A stretch of 64,000 nucleotides of DNA from Corinectria fuckeliana. Lineage: Eukaryota > Ascomycota > Sordariomycetes > Hypocreales > Nectriaceae. The notes below the pieces were generated by a model. That model was not told the origin of the DNA. It saw nothing but the letters and a program-made list of their open reading frames with translations, and did no database searches. The translations under genes were made by a program, and so were the position numbers. The DNA is taken from positions 1 to 64,000 of the forward strand of contig WPDH01000013.1 in NCBI GenBank assembly GCA_019137255.1, read 5' to 3'. The stretch's first letter is position 1; every line of letters begins with the position of its first letter. This document shows positions 11,901 to 24,084 of this stretch, one piece after another.

Positions 11901-12799
11901 CGGCTGCTTCCTCCTAGAACTTCTGCTAGAAGGTCGTGATGATGGCTGAGCTGGCATTGTTGCGGGATCGACGGGCACGGGGGCCACTCGCTGAATCTCC
12001 TGCGTCGGCATGCCCTGGACCGAGGGGCCAAGGGAATTCCGCCGGCTCATAACAGCAGAAGGATCCTGGGACAGGGCGGGCGAGGCCACCCGCGAGACAT
12101 GTGTAGAATGTCCGATCTGGGGGTTCGATTGGATAAACGAATTCCATTCTGCGGTGCCGGTGGGAGTCATGACTGTGTCCATGGGTCTCATGGGCTGCAT
12201 CTCCATGTTGGGCTGGCACTGACGCTGGACTTTGGCGGCCGCGGTAAGCTTGAGCCTGACCTCGAGTGTCTCCCGGTTGCCACCTCCGAAGACGGCGAGC
12301 AGGTTCTTAGTGACACGGCCAGTGACCATTTTGCGCGGATGAGCAGCCCAGTCACCGCGCATCGACTCCATCACCCAAGACAGCATGCCCTGCCCCACCA
12401 ATGGCGTGTCTGGTTCCGAGTAGTCGAGGGCGTAGATGGTGTAGTCGCCATCCTGACCGGCGAGCTCAGGGCTGCATTCGGTGACTGCCTGCAGACACAC
12501 ACGGAGATCTATTACGCCGATGGAGGTATTTTCATCGAGGGGTATCGCTTGGACCTGGAGAGTGTGGGGATATCTTGCCAGGCAGTTGTCCTTGCTGTCC
12601 TTGTCGAATGTGTAGTGGACCTTGACTGTGGCACGGGTGTTAGCCAGGCGATGACAGCGACAGAGGAGAGAGGGGGAATCATACGGCCCATGGGTCTTGC
12701 TTGAAGACCTGAATCCTCATATTCGTTGTTATTTGGAGGCATGGCTTGGCCATTGGGATTCCAGCCGCCATTGGGGGCGATGTGCATTGGCGACGCCAT
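8973..12799 (-). CDS. Large GATA-type zinc-finger transcription factor (Ams2-like)
   Basis: Two exons: 12799-12685 and 12625-8973, intron GTATGA...CCACAG, 1,255 residues. The N-terminal 150 residues form a compact conserved-looking domain (VKVHYTFDKDSKDNCLARY, GNRETLEVRLKLTAAAKVQR). Next come an AT-hook-like basic segment (PTGRPRGRPRKKP) and long Pro/Ser-rich disorder. A GATA-like finger follows at about residues 795-872: CTNCGAIETPTWRK, then about 70 residues before LLCNPCGIWVSKYRSHRP. Canonical GATA fingers have 17-18 residues between the Cys pairs. The expanded loop fits my recollection of fungal proteins annotated as Ams2-like, named after the fission yeast GATA factor for histone genes and CENP-A. 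Expected to be nuclear and DNA-binding. The C-terminal part is disordered with short acidic segments. Targets here are unknown. Confidence 0.75.
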
Positions 12800-14840
12800 G
12801 GCGGTAGATCCCTCCGGGCAGATGCCAGAATCACGAAGACACGGAAGAGAGTACGTGAATGCCTTTGCAGTCGAATTTTGCTCTGGAAGTAGAGTAAAAA
12901 GGTAGCAAGGTGGAGGAGTGGTCGGAGAGGAAGGTGGATGTTCGATGTGGGTTTGAAGTGGTGTCGAAGGGATCGCTCGAGGGTCTTGTATGTATCAAAA
13001 TGGGGAGGCGGGCGTCATGTTCGTGACGCGCCGGGAATCGCGTCGGAAGAGGCCAGTGGATACCACTTAAAGACTTGGAGACCCTTGGAAAACGGAAGGA
13101 TGTGCGACTGCAGGGATAATAACAAGAAATAAAAGTCAGGATTAAAAAGGTGAAAAGAAGAAAGAACCGAGATACTGGAGGCAGAAAAGTCAGCAGCAGT
13201 AGTTGTTGTCTTTGTGGACAATACAGAAGGAAGTTGACGATACGCGCTGGGTGGTGTCGGACCTAGCGCAGTGTAGTGGTGTACTGCTGAAGATGGTGGT
13301 GCGGCTTCAGTGGTTGCAGCGGGCTAGTACCAGTAGTCTGCTTGTCGGCGGGCGGCGGGGCACGGCGTCAGTGACGAGTCTTGGAACGCCAGCGGTAGGA
13401 TTGTTCGCGCGCCGAGAGCAAACACACGTGCAGGTCGCCAGGCGCTCGGGGCTCCTCTCAAAGCGGAACCGGGGGGAGGGAGGGGGGGGGGCCTAAGACC
13501 CTTGGGCTTGGTTTGTTCGGAGGTTGCCCCACCGGGATTTTCGGGGCAGATGCGGCCCCGCCTTGCCTTGGGACCGTACCACCGTAAAAGGGCTGCTGGT
13601 CCTCGTCCCGGGCACCTCTTCGGCTTGCGTGTTAATAAGCGAATGGCTGCCTGCTTCTTTCGCCTTGTTTGTGTTGGCCGCGTTTCTGTGATTCTGCTTC
13701 TTCACGTGCTTGCTTGCTTGCTCCGGGTTGTTGTCTCCGTCTCCCTCTGCCTGAGGCTTCCGTCCCCTGTCACTTGTGTGTGGATGAGATTGCTGAGAGA
13801 CCGGGGGCCACCGGATAGAGTGGTTCGGTTGGCCACCCAACCAAACAAGCCGCTGTCGAGCGAGTCTTTGGATTGTTGGAGAGGAGCCTGTGCTTTCGGC
13901 ACCCAGCAACGAGGCCGGTCGAGAGTTCGGTCGAGAGTTCAGTCGAGAGGTGGGATGGGAGAAGGAAAAAGGGAAGTGATGAGAGCGGCCGCTGCTGGTT
14001 TTTTATCCAACTTGTCCCGAGTTCTCGTTGTCCCGGGGGCGGACCCGTCCCTTTTATATATCCCCGTCCTTTGCCTGAGGCCGGTTTGTCTCCCTCCACC
14101 CCCCCATACACCGTTAGATTCTGTTCGGTAGCTGCCTTTTTGATGAGTCGAGGTGAAGATGACGCTCCATCATCTGTGCCACCATTTTTGGCCCTCGTTT
14201 CATCACTGCTTTGCCTCCTCTCGTGACTCCATCTCCGTTTCTGCCTTTGTGCCCCCCCATCTGTTTTCGTTATCTCTTTCTCTTTCAATCCACCCCTCCA
14301 TTCCACGTAGTGCGTCTCGGCCCTCCCTCCATCTTTAGCCTCCATAGCCCAGCGCCCGATAAAATGAGGTTGTCCAAATCCCCATCCTTCGCTTTGGCTG
14401 GCTGAATTTTGGTGGTTTTCCTCCACCCCACACGCCCTTCTCCATCCGCCGCTTCCTCCAGGACAATGCCTTTATTCGTCGCGACCGTGATGCATCCATT
14501 TACATCGTCTTACATCGTCACCAATTCACACCAACATCGTCATCTGCATCCAACATAGAACCATCATCACCATTTCATGTAGAGTATTGCTGTTCGGGCT
14601 GACAGCCACTTCTCAAACTACCATGTCATTCGCTGTCATTATTAATAGCGAGACTATTCAATGAGAGAAGATAAGAGTGAAAGTCGATACAGGCGTGTGA
14701 TATAAGCCTGAATAGCACGACTCCATATTCATGTCATTCTCGTCTATCAACACATAGCATACACTACACGGCACCATCGAGTAGCGTCCTCTATTTTTAC
14801 AAATGATTGCATCCCATCACATGCACCTTTCCTTGGGCCT
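12800..14840. other. 2-kb gene-free region
   Basis: Upstream region of the GATA-factor gene; its long pyrimidine/purine-biased runs may be 5' leader. It contains a poly-G run near 13470-13490, tcgagagttcgg-type short tandem repeats near 13918-13950, and a degenerate inverted-repeat element at 14586-14722. The open frames (for example 13502-14131) have low-complexity, non-protein-like composition. No gene supported. Confidence 0.45.
14586..14722 (-). mobile_element. Degenerate MITE, family copy 1
   Basis: Ends resemble the terminal inverted repeats of the copies at 26476 and 43635: left ttgctgttcgggctg, right cctgaatagcacgact. Internal sequence around 14641-14690 (atagcgagacta...gagagaag.taagagtgaaa) matches the reverse complement of about 43700-43750 in copy 3. 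Flanks share an imperfect direct repeat (ttcatgta on the left, ttcatgtc on the right), a candidate 7-8-bp target duplication. No coding capacity. Confidence 0.6.
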
Positions 14841-16410
14841 CTACAGTTTGCTGGTCGATGACGACTCGTCGTCTAGCCAGCGGACGTGGCCCTTGGCATT
14901 CACCTCCGTCTTGCGGCTGATGATCTCGTTGACTACATCCGAGATGCCCTGGCGACCGTTGCGCGAAACGACGACCGCTCGGGCGAGCTGCTTTGGCGTG
15001 TAGTTGTTGTCCTTTAGTAGCCTCTTGATCTCCTGCTCTGTGGGCACGCCCAGATCCGCGTGAGGGTACTGCGAGAACGTTCGGTCGGTGAAGAGCTCGA
15101 TGGTCTTGTCATCGAACTCGAAGAAGGGCTTGGAGACGTTTTGGCTACCGACGGCCGCAAGCGACTCAGGCTGCCACACAGGCTTCTCCCTTCGCACAAG
15201 CAGAGCCGTCACACCCTCGGTAAAATCGTGGTGCTGCATGAACTTGCTCGCAATCTGGTGCTCCTTCTTGAAGGCCTCGGCAATATCCCATTTGCCGGCA
15301 ACGCGCATCTGCCTCAGCGCCACGTGCACCGCTGTGGGCGACCGCTTCTGCAGCGTCGTCAGCTGCTTCTGCGCCCATTCCTCAGTCGGACCCCGCTCCG
15401 CCTCCAGGGAGGCAATGATGTCGTTGATGTTGTTCTTGTTGAAGCATCGATCGATTGCCTTGCGGATCTCGCCGCCCAGGTGGATGGGCTGGTCGTAGGG
15501 AAGGCCTGTGCAGAACTCCTCGAGCGTCGCGTTGACCAGCGAAAGTCGGGTGGGGAGGTCGTCGCTGTCACGGAATCGCAGCTCAGCCAGGCGGGCCTCC
15601 AGGTCGGGCAGGCTGGTCGAATGTAGGTAGTGGGTGGCGAGACCCGTGTAGAAGACGTTGGGGCCGGTCACTCGCTCGCTAGTCAAGGCGAGGTAGGTTC
15701 CGACGGATCCGTTCATTCGAGGCAGGAAGAAGGACGCTCCGACATCGGGAAAGAAGCCAATCGTAGTCTCGGGCATGGCAAAGACGGTCTTCTCGGTCGC
15801 AATCCTGAACGGCGCATGGGCGCTGAGCCCAACACCGCCGCCCATGGTGATGCCGTCCATGAAGGCAATGTAGGGCTTCTGATATGTCGCAATGTAGTGG
15901 TCCAGCTTGTACTCCAGCGCAAAGTAGTCGGCCGACTTTTTCCATCCGTCCTCGCCCTGCTGGTTGTAGTTGGCGAGCGCAGCCACGTCGCCGCCGGCGC
16001 AGAGCGACTTCTCGCCAGCGCCCTTCATGACGATGACGTTGGCCATGCCTGACTTCTCCCACTCCACTAGTCGGGGCACAATCTTTCGAATCATCGATCC
16101 GTTGAGCGAGTTGAGTTTCTTGGGTCGGTTGAGCATCACGGTCCGCAGACCATACTTGCTCTCGAAAACGACATCGTTGGTCTCGTCGTCCGGCAGCTCC
16201 TTGATCTTGGTCGCCTCGGTGGACAGCTATGGCATGTTGGTTAGGCATTGAGGTAATTTTGAGTAGGTTGCAGCCTTCTCTCACCTGTCGAGCGCCCAGG
16301 GACGAGCCGACGACCTTGGCTTGTTGCACCATGCTGAAGCTTCTCAAGGTCTGGTTGCTCGCAGCGTTGGCAGCTGCACCAGCTCGGGCTGCTAAAAACC
16401 TGAAGGACAT
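14841..16410 (-). CDS. 3-hydroxyisobutyryl-CoA hydrolase, with mitochondrial presequence and C-terminal SKL
   Basis: Two exons: 16410-16285 and 16226-14841, 503 residues; intron GTGAGA...ATAG. Crotonase fold: VMLNRPKKLNSLN, oxyanion-hole segment SLCAGGDVAAL (about 116-125), GITMGGGVGLSAHAPFRI, and the hydrolase signature MPETTIGFFPDVGASFFLPR with Glu195 and Asp203 at the spacing expected for this enzyme. It hydrolyses 3-hydroxyisobutyryl-CoA in valine catabolism (EHD3/HIBCH family). Residues 1-42 are rich in Arg, Ala and Ser with no acidic residue, as in a mitochondrial presequence. The last residues are STSKL, a canonical peroxisomal PTS1. A second Met at residue 27 could give a form lacking most of the presequence. 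Shares a divergent 352-bp promoter with Sm-D2. Confidence 0.9.
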
Positions 16411-16762
16411 TACAGCTCGATTATCGATGCGCTCATGAGGTTGGCATGCGCATCGAAAGAAGAGGGGTTTCGGAGGTGGTGGTGGTGGTGGTCTTTTGAG
16501 CCGCGGCAATGTATTCCCTCCTCCACGGCAAACCAAAATTGAATCCGAGGATAGCCAGCTTTCCATGCCAAGGCCCGACACTTACCTGCCCGCAGTTGCT
16601 GTCACCTGACCGATGTCCTTGGAATGGTGGTGGGATGTCGGCCCCACATATCTGGCCAATCACACCCACCATCGTCTATGGTCAACTTTTTGAGCTTCTG
16701 GGCTTCAGCCTTCAGCCTTGCGCGCCGCATCCTCATCCCAACGACCACAGAAACCACCCACC
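16411..16762. promoter_or_regulatory. Divergent promoter between hydroxyisobutyryl-CoA hydrolase and Sm-D2
   Basis: 352 bp between two start codons pointing apart. It holds a short GGT-rich run (about 16470-16490) and no open frame of note. Both leaders must lie in it. No specific factor site is evident. Confidence 0.5.
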
Positions 16763-17324
16763 ATGTCATCAGACCCCAAGATTCAGTAGGCCGCATCCCT
16801 CCGAACGGCTTCTGCACTGATACTAACGTGACCCTAGAGAGCTGCTCACCAAGTCGCGCAACGAGCTCACGTGCGCACCTCCCTCTGTCCCCAATCCTCC
16901 CCGCCTCCGCGACGACACCGCCAGCTAACGTTGACCCCTTGCAAACAGTGAGTACGAGATCGCCCAGCTCGAAGAGCATGAATTCTCCGCCGGACCGCTC
17001 TCCATCCTCCAGACTGCCGTGCGCTCGCACGTGCAGGTCCTCATCTCCATCCGCAACAACAGAAAACTGCTGGCTCGCGTCAAGGCTTTTGACCGACACT
17101 GCAACATGGTCCTCGAGAACGTGAAGGAGATGTGGACCGAGACACCGCGGTTAGCGAATGGAAAGAAGGGCCGGCCGGTGAATAAGGATCGGTTCATTAG
17201 CAAGATGTAAGTGTTGGAAGATGCTCTGGACGGCGCTCCACCGTACCTGCATCGATGGGGCGGATGCTAACACGTACGCAGGTTCCTGAGAGGAGATAGT
17301 GTCATCTTGGTGCTTCTGAGCTAA
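16763..17324 (+). CDS. SMD2: Small nuclear ribonucleoprotein Sm-D2
   Basis: Four exons: 16763-16785, 16838-16870, 16949-17206, 17282-17324, giving 118 residues, the usual Sm-D2 length. Starts MSSDPKIQELLTKSRNELT and continues EYEIAQLEEHEFSAGPLS. The Sm1 motif is VLISIRNNRKLLARVKAFD, then HCNMVLENVKEMWTE; a basic loop GKKGRPVNKDR and the Sm2 motif ISKMFLRGDSVILVLLS end the protein. It is a core subunit of the heptameric Sm ring on spliceosomal U snRNAs. The first two exons are only 23 and 33 nt, so the N-terminus is easily misannotated. The introns have GTAGGC, GTGCGC and GTAAGT donors. Convergent with dihydroxyacetone kinase, 268 bp between stops. Confidence 0.95.
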
Positions 17325-17592
17325 TTTTCGCCATGATCTGAGGGGCAAGGGTTTCTTTGAGGATGGATGGGATGTTGTATGTACGGTCTTACGGGCGAGA
17401 CTCACAGGGACTACATAGGCGTTGAAAACATTCTGATTTTGCGCACACGGACAACAATCCCATTTGCTCGAAACGATAAAAGTTTTCCATGTCCAGATTT
17501 CTCTGATTATTACGCAGCAGGTTGTTCATTCTGGTGAGATGCACGTATCTAAGCTAGCTAGGCCTGGACGTACTCTCAAGTTTTCCTTATAT

Positions 17593-19384
17593 TCAGCTAC
17601 TCAATCCGAGGAAGAAGCAGGCAAGGCCCCATGCACCGGGATCCGGAACCTGCTGGTATCCGCTACCTCCGATGTAAACCGATCGTCCGAGACTGGCTCG
17701 CATCCCTTTGGTCTCATCGGCCGCCTTCCTTGCCGCCTCAGCCGCTTGCTTGACGTCACCCGTCCGACCCAGCACATCGACGAAAGGGTAGAGTGCGTCG
17801 ACTAGCGTTCGGTCACCTGGGCGCGCGGGCGTATACTCGGAAAGCGCATCGCTGCTCTGTTTCAGTGCCTTGGCCCAAACCTCCGCAGACGCTGTGCCGG
17901 AGCCGAGGCCGCGGAGGGCGTGGACAAGGGCGTTGAGGAAAATGGCGTACAAAGCCCCTGACGTGCCATCCATGGCGTTCTCTACGACAGACGCGATAGA
18001 GGCGACGTCGACTACGACGTCGCCCGTAAGAGAGTGTTCGTTAAGGTGTTTGAGGATGCCTGTCGACAGTATTAGCCGCTGTCATCACCTGGCATTCGTT
18101 ACACCTACCTTCTGCACCCCTCTTTAGACCGATTCCACAGTCTCCGTCTCCTACCACAGTATCATACCTAGTAACATCAGGCTCGGCAGCGATAACCCGG
18201 TCAAGAGCATTCTTCAAGGCGGATTGAGCTACAGAAGCGTCCATCTTCAGGCCGCTAGGCTTAGTCTCCTCAGCAATGCCGGAGCTATCCGTCCTCGTGG
18301 CCGCGTTCTTTGCGTCCCAGGTGCTTGCCTGAATCGGCGCCGACCACCCGACGACCTCGGCGGAGGCGTCGAGCAGCTCTACCACGCCTGGGGCATCGAA
18401 TTTGTGGGGGAAGACGTGGAGCAGGCTGATGCTGAAGCCCAACCCGTTTAGGCTGGTCATGTAAGTGCCATTGAGCGTGCGGACGGGCCGGATGCCGTGC
18501 TTGGTCTCCAGCTGGGTCACTACTTCGGCAAGAATGCCGCCCATTTCGAGGACGCTCACGCCGCCGAGGTTGTTTATCATGAGAACGACGTCGTTTGAAG
18601 TGTCAAAGCTGACAAACGCGCGGTCCTTGTCGTCGGGGTTCAGGAGTTGCTGGAGCATCTTGCCCACCAGCTCGGGCAGCTCTAGCTTCGACCTCTCGGA
18701 TCCTGGCTCGTTGTGAATGCCCATGCCGACCTCGACTTCTCCGTCCTCCAGGCCCCCTTCGGTGGCAACGTTGCGGCCAGGGACATGGACGTGCTCCAGG
18801 CTGGCTCCCACGCTGACGAGGTTGGCTGCGGTCAGACGGGCGAGCGTGGCCACCTCGTCAAGGGGCTTGCCCAACGCTGCTAGGGCACCCGAGATCTTGT
18901 GGACAAGAACTGTGCCGGCGATTCCACGGCGTCCGACCTTGCCCGCCTTTGCACGGCCGACGCCTACATCGTCGCCTACCACGACCATCTCGACAGCCAG
19001 CCCCGCAGCCTTGGCCTTCTCGACGGCCATGCCAAAGTTGAGCACGTCTCCGGTGTAGTTCATGACAGTGACAAGCACGCCCTTGGAGGTGTCGACGCGC
19101 GAGGTGATTGCCGCGCGGATCTGCTCGGCTGAAGGACTTGCGAAGATGGTGCCGGCCACGGCGGCCGAGAGCATGCCCTGGCCAACCATGCCGGCGAAGG
19201 ACGGCTCATGGCCGGAGCCGCCGCCGGAGATGACGGAGACCTGGGGAGTGGCATTGGGAGAAGGGCGGCGGTAGACGATCTTGTTGTCTGCGTCGAGAGC
19301 GATGGATGGGTTTGTGAGGGTGAGGCTGTGGAGGGCGGAAGTGACCAGGTGGGTAGGGTCGTTGATGAAGTGTTTGGCAGACAT
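17593..19384 (-). CDS. DAK1: Dihydroxyacetone kinase (DhaK-DhaL fusion)
   Basis: Two exons: 19384-18109 and 18059-17593, intron GTAGGT...ACAG, 580 residues, the usual length of eukaryotic ATP-dependent Dak. The DhaK domain has the ISGGGSGHEPSFAGMVGQGM loop (about 52-71) and GMGIHNEPG with His224, the residue that binds dihydroxyacetone as a hemiaminal in this family. The DhaL domain begins after residue 370 and has DTVVGDGDCGIGLKRG, the Asp cluster that binds Mg-ATP, then DGTSGALYAIFL. It phosphorylates dihydroxyacetone to DHAP in glycerol use and dihydroxyacetone detoxification. No peroxisomal tail is present (ends GLSS). Symbol given by family; a second paralogue elsewhere cannot be excluded. 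Confidence 0.93.
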
Positions 19385-22300
19385 GGTTATGGCTTATAGA
19401 GCAGAGTTTGTGGGATTCAGGTATCGGACTCTTTGGTAGCTCCAGAATAGCATGAAGAGAAACCGGTTTATGAACCAGGTGAGCTTCTATTAGCCTTGGG
19501 ACGTCGTGACGTCGTGGCGAGGTTGCCAATAATCGTGCTGATCGGCAGTCGCTGCGGGCAAGTGGGGGTTTTGGGGGTCGGGGAACCGCGGGCTTGGCGG
19601 GACAGAACTGCATGGTAGTGATCCAGCAGCATTGGGCAACATTCTTATGATGATGGGAAAAACCGACAAAGGCGCGGATGTGCCTCAGAGAACAATACCC
19701 GACGGGTATGTTGGTTGTTTATGCGGATAAGCAAGGTGAAATGGTGCGTGGTACTCGGACGCCTTACGAGTGGAGGTTGGCCCACCGGCGCTCTTTGGAC
19801 AGCCGAACGCCTACAGGAAATGCATGGAAGTTGCTTTGAATGCTTGGCGATATCGTGAGGGAATTACCTTTTAAGCGGATTCCATGCAATCGGTATAAGC
19901 AAGCCAGAGTTAGGGACGGGATTCCATGTCTCCGAGCCGGGCTCCTGTCTGCTTTTCCGCGCTTTTCCGCCTCGTTGCCTTGGGAGTGAGGAGCACGGAG
20001 AACCACAGGTCATCTGGCTGAGTGGGATTTTTTCCTTTTTTCCTTCTCCTTTTTATAGAAGAGATTGTAGTAACAGAATGAGAGTTGGAGTTTCGAAACC
20101 GTGTGTACGAGCGCGTTTGTTGAGGAAAAGATCCCGGTCATATTCCAGCCAAACTTCATAGGTTGATAGAGACTCCATCTAGGTACCCACACAAATAAAT
20201 ATCCTTGCGCCCAGACAGTGTTTCAATTCATGAAACTGCTTAGCGAAACGTAATGCACTGGTAACGTAGTGATTTTTATACAGGCTTGATTCCGCCGGAC
20301 CACTGCGGGAGGGCTGGATTGTCCTTCGAAGCGCTGCTCCTGCACAAGCCCAGGCAGAAGATTTAAGGCCCTAGGGATAGTACCGGCATAGGCACATGAG
20401 ATCAGCTGGGATTGTGCCTTTCTGCCTTGCACCGTGGTACGCATCGGTGATGCACTTGGCAACTTCGTAATTGTTCAACAATCAAGAACGGACAATGATC
20501 CTTTACCTTCACCAAGAGTCTAAAACTTGAACCTCCTCCATTGACATGATAATAAGGCGCCGATCTATGCTTGGGTCTGATCTTGATAAAGCTCCCAGCA
20601 TTTGTGGAAGCTTGGCCGTTGGGTGACCTGTGCCAGCTGTGGGGACCGATGTGCGTTTGATGTAAAGGAGCACTTAATTATGACCTGCGCATTCGGGAGA
20701 TCGGCACCTGCATTTTGACTCAGCCATACTCCGTACAGCAAGATAGGTCTACGTACTGCACAAATACCTTTCTCATGAGCCGGACTTAACACGGCAACAA
20801 GCACGGCGTTGATTGCACGATGCCGCATTGATCGAACGGCGGGCCGCGTGGCATCTAGCGAAAGATCAACACTCGCTGCACTGTATTATATGTCTGAAGT
20901 ACAATGCCATTATCTTAACAAACTGTGATGTTCGCTATGAAAATGCATTAGTACTTTGGTTTAGTAGGCTTATACTTCGTAAGGACACTCAAGATCAGAC
21001 TCTGCCACTTCATAAGTCCGCACCAAACCAGGATATCTTTGTTTAGAGATGATGGCTACTATGGTGGCTTAGGGGAGTGTCCAGTACTCTCACGTGTATT
21101 CAAGAAAAACCTCAAACCTCAAAGTAACCTCTAGAACCATTGCCGAGTATTTTGATAGTTCAGTTGAAGTAGACGATCTCTAGGCGTCCGAATTAGGAAA
21201 TACTAGATTCGACGTTTCTGGCCTACAGTGCCTTGTGCGGAAGAGGCGACAGAGACGTGCGACTGCATCTCACAATGCCGAGACACATGTAGAGCTACGC
21301 TAGTAATAAAACACAATAAAGACACCAATTGTAGAAGTAGAAAAACTCGAAACAACAAGGCGAGAAACCTCGCGTCAGAGCCGCATTCCATTGCCGGTGG
21401 GAGGTGAAGCTGCCAGAGGGCGACGTGGGCAGCATACGTAGATGTACGCGCGGTTGCGTCTAAGCTGCAGGGGTCGTGGCGTGAGCCCCGCTGCCGACTT
21501 CTTCCACGGCCAAACATCTCTTCTCCATGGGAGCTGTTCTTATTAAGCATCCAAGAGAGAACGAGGGAGGGCCCTTGGAGCTGGGAGAGGCTAGCCAACT
21601 TATCCTCCGAAACCGTGGCTTCCGGCTTAGGCGCTGGGGGGGAGAGGTGGGGGGTTAGCTATTACATAGTATACCGGGGTCCAGATGACGACGGATCTCG
21701 CGAGATGAGCTGGGGCAATTCATGGACGGTACCGACCAACTTGCGAAGAACGCACGTCCACGCCGAGTTGGCCTGTGAAGTTGCCCTTGCCAAGCGTCCA
21801 GATCAGTAGTAATGCCAAGATGCCCGCTATTAGGCCGAGTATCCGTCGGGAGAGTCTTCGCGCAGAACTATAAGCCAGGAGTGCCAGGCTATGTATGAAG
21901 TGCAAGGCTTGGGCATGACATCGTTTCCGCCAGCGCCACAAAACTCAACACGGGGTAATCTGAATAGTCAACCAACAGCACAAAGTCCATCGTAACTTCT
22001 CCATTGCTTCTACGCCGTAAACCCGCGGAAATTGTTTTACGGCTCCAATTTGCAAGTCCAGGACTGAGCCGATTCTAGCGTAATTTGGAAACCTCCCTGG
22101 TCTGTCAGTGGACCGAGCTACTTGCACCCCTTGATTCGGCGAGTCGAGCCCGGCTCTCCGTAAATGTTGCTTGACTCCAACCATCGTCTTCTTTATCGTT
22201 ACGCGGTGGGGGCTCGCTGCTGTCGGACGCGTGGCTGGCCGTTCAGAGGCCCCCAGGACGGTAATGAAGTATGCATCTTGCTCCTCACCCGCTATGCTGG

Positions 22301-22612
22301 CCGCTATCAGGGAGGGAGCCCCGGCTCCGGAGTCCGTTTCTTTTATTGACACTCACTTTGTTCTCTTCCACTTTGCATCATTCGCCTATTTTTCTTCTTC
22401 TTCTTCTTCTTCGTCTTCTTCTTCAGGTCTCAGCCACCAACAAGTCTTTGGAACTTCTTCAGCAAACGACAGGCCGTAGCCGTCGACTGGTATACGAGTT
22501 AGATCTTGACCTCAAACTCCAAACTGCTGTCAAAATTCTCTGGGGTTAATCAGTCACTACAATAACAGCCATTGTCCCAGAGGTTTCTGGAGACTGACGA
22601 CGACACACAATC
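19385..22612. other. 3.2-kb gene-free region
   Basis: Divergent upstream region between dihydroxyacetone kinase (-) and the GH76 gene (+). Open frames are all short or lack a plausible start and have no recognisable domain. The only clear feature is a TTC microsatellite at 22392-22424, probably in the GH76 5' leader. No tRNA-like or rRNA-like sequence recognised. Confidence 0.45.
22392..22424. repeat. (TTC)n microsatellite
   Basis: About eleven TTC units with one TCG interruption, 190 bp upstream of the GH76 start codon; probably transcribed as a pyrimidine-rich leader. Confidence 0.9.
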
Positions 22613-24084
22613 ATGAGATCATTACTCCAGACAGCATCACTGGCCTTGGGCCTCTGGGGAACTTCTGTTCGCGCCATCGAGGTGACATGGACTGATGAGT
22701 GTGAGTTGTGCTTCCCGGATCAATACTTAGGAGTGTTAACAAGGAAAATAGCATCCATCAAGGAGGCAGCGGCCACCATCGCCTATGGCCTGGTGAAGTA
22801 CTACACCGGAAACAACACTGGCGATGTTCCTGGTAACCTGCCAGACCCTTACTACTGTGCGCAACCCCGACGATGAAGCCCGCGTACTGTCACTAATCAA
22901 CCTCAGGGTGGGAGGCCGGTGCCATGTTTGGCGCCCTCATCGACTACTGGTGGCTCACAGACGACGACTCATACGTCAACATAACTTCGGCGGCTTTGAT
23001 CCACCAAGCCGGAGACGACGAGGATTTCATGCCCACGAACCAGACTAGAACCGAAGGAAACGACGATCAAGGCTTCTGGGCCATGGCTTCCATGGCCGCC
23101 GCCGAACGCAAGTTTCCCGATCCTGCGAGCGGCGAACCCCAATGGCTCGCCCTCACCCAGGCTGTCTTCAACGAGTACGCCAGCCGCTGGGATACAGACC
23201 ACTGCGGTGGCGGCATGCGGTGGCAGATCTTCACCTTCAACTCGGGCTACAACTACAAGAACTCTGTCTCCAACGGCTGCTTCTTCAACATTGCCGCGCG
23301 CCTCGCCCGCTATACCGGCAACGACACGTACTCGGACTGGGCCACCAAGATCTGGAAGTGGGAGAGGTCGTCCGGGCTGATCACGGACAAGTACAAGGTC
23401 TACGACGGCGTGACCATCGGCGACACCAACTGCAGCTCCCTCGACACGGCGCAGTGGAGCTACAACGCCGCCATCTTCCTCCACGGCGCCTCCGTCATGT
23501 ACAACATCACGGAGAGCAGCGAGTGGAAGACGCGCATGGACGGCATGCTGAGCGAGATCACGACGCTCTTCGTCAAGGACGACGTCATCTTTGAGCACTT
23601 CTGCGAGCAGACGGACCAGTGCAACCAGGACCAGCAGAGCTTCAAGGGGTACCTGGCCCGCTGGCTGGCCGCCACGGCGCAGATGGCGCCCTACACGTAC
23701 GACACCATCTACCCGCTGCTGCTCTCGACGGCCAAGGCAGTCGTGTCGGTGTGCACGGGGACGGATTCCGGGTTCAAGGGCCACGCGGGCACGGCGTGTG
23801 GCTTCAGCTGGCTGACGACGACGTACGACGGGCTGGTGGGCGTGGGATCGCAGATGAACGCCATGTCCATAGTCATCTACACGCTGGTCGAGAAGGCGAG
23901 CACGCCGGTGACGAAGGCGACGGGCGGCACGTCCAAGGGCGACTCGAGCGCGGGAAACAAGAACTCGGACGACGTGCACAAGCACCAGAGTAAGATCAAG
24001 ACGGCGGATAGGGCGGGGGCTGCTATTTTGACGGTTCTCGTGTGCGGAGGAGTTCTGGCTGGATCGGCGTTTGTGTTGTCGTGA
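22613..24084 (+). CDS. GPI-anchored GH76 mannan endo-1,6-alpha-mannosidase (DFG5/DCW1 family)
   Basis: Three exons: 22613-22700, 22752-22856, 22907-24084, giving 456 residues; introns GTGAGT...ATAG and GTGCGC...CTCAG. Signal peptide (MRSLLQTASLALGLWGTSVRA). Family motifs in order: WWEAGAMFGALIDYWWLTDD, then EGNDDQGFWAMASM with the paired Asp (117-118) that form the GH76 catalytic centre, FNSGYNYKNSVSNGCFFNIA, LDTAQWSYNAAIFLHGA and FKGYLARWLAA. A C-terminal hydrophobic stretch (RAGAAILTVLVCGGVLAGSA) after a Ser/Gly/Lys-rich segment fits a GPI-anchor signal. These enzymes process GPI-linked glycans to attach mannoproteins to the cell wall. Expected at the plasma membrane/cell wall. Several NxS/T sites are present. 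Confidence 0.92.
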
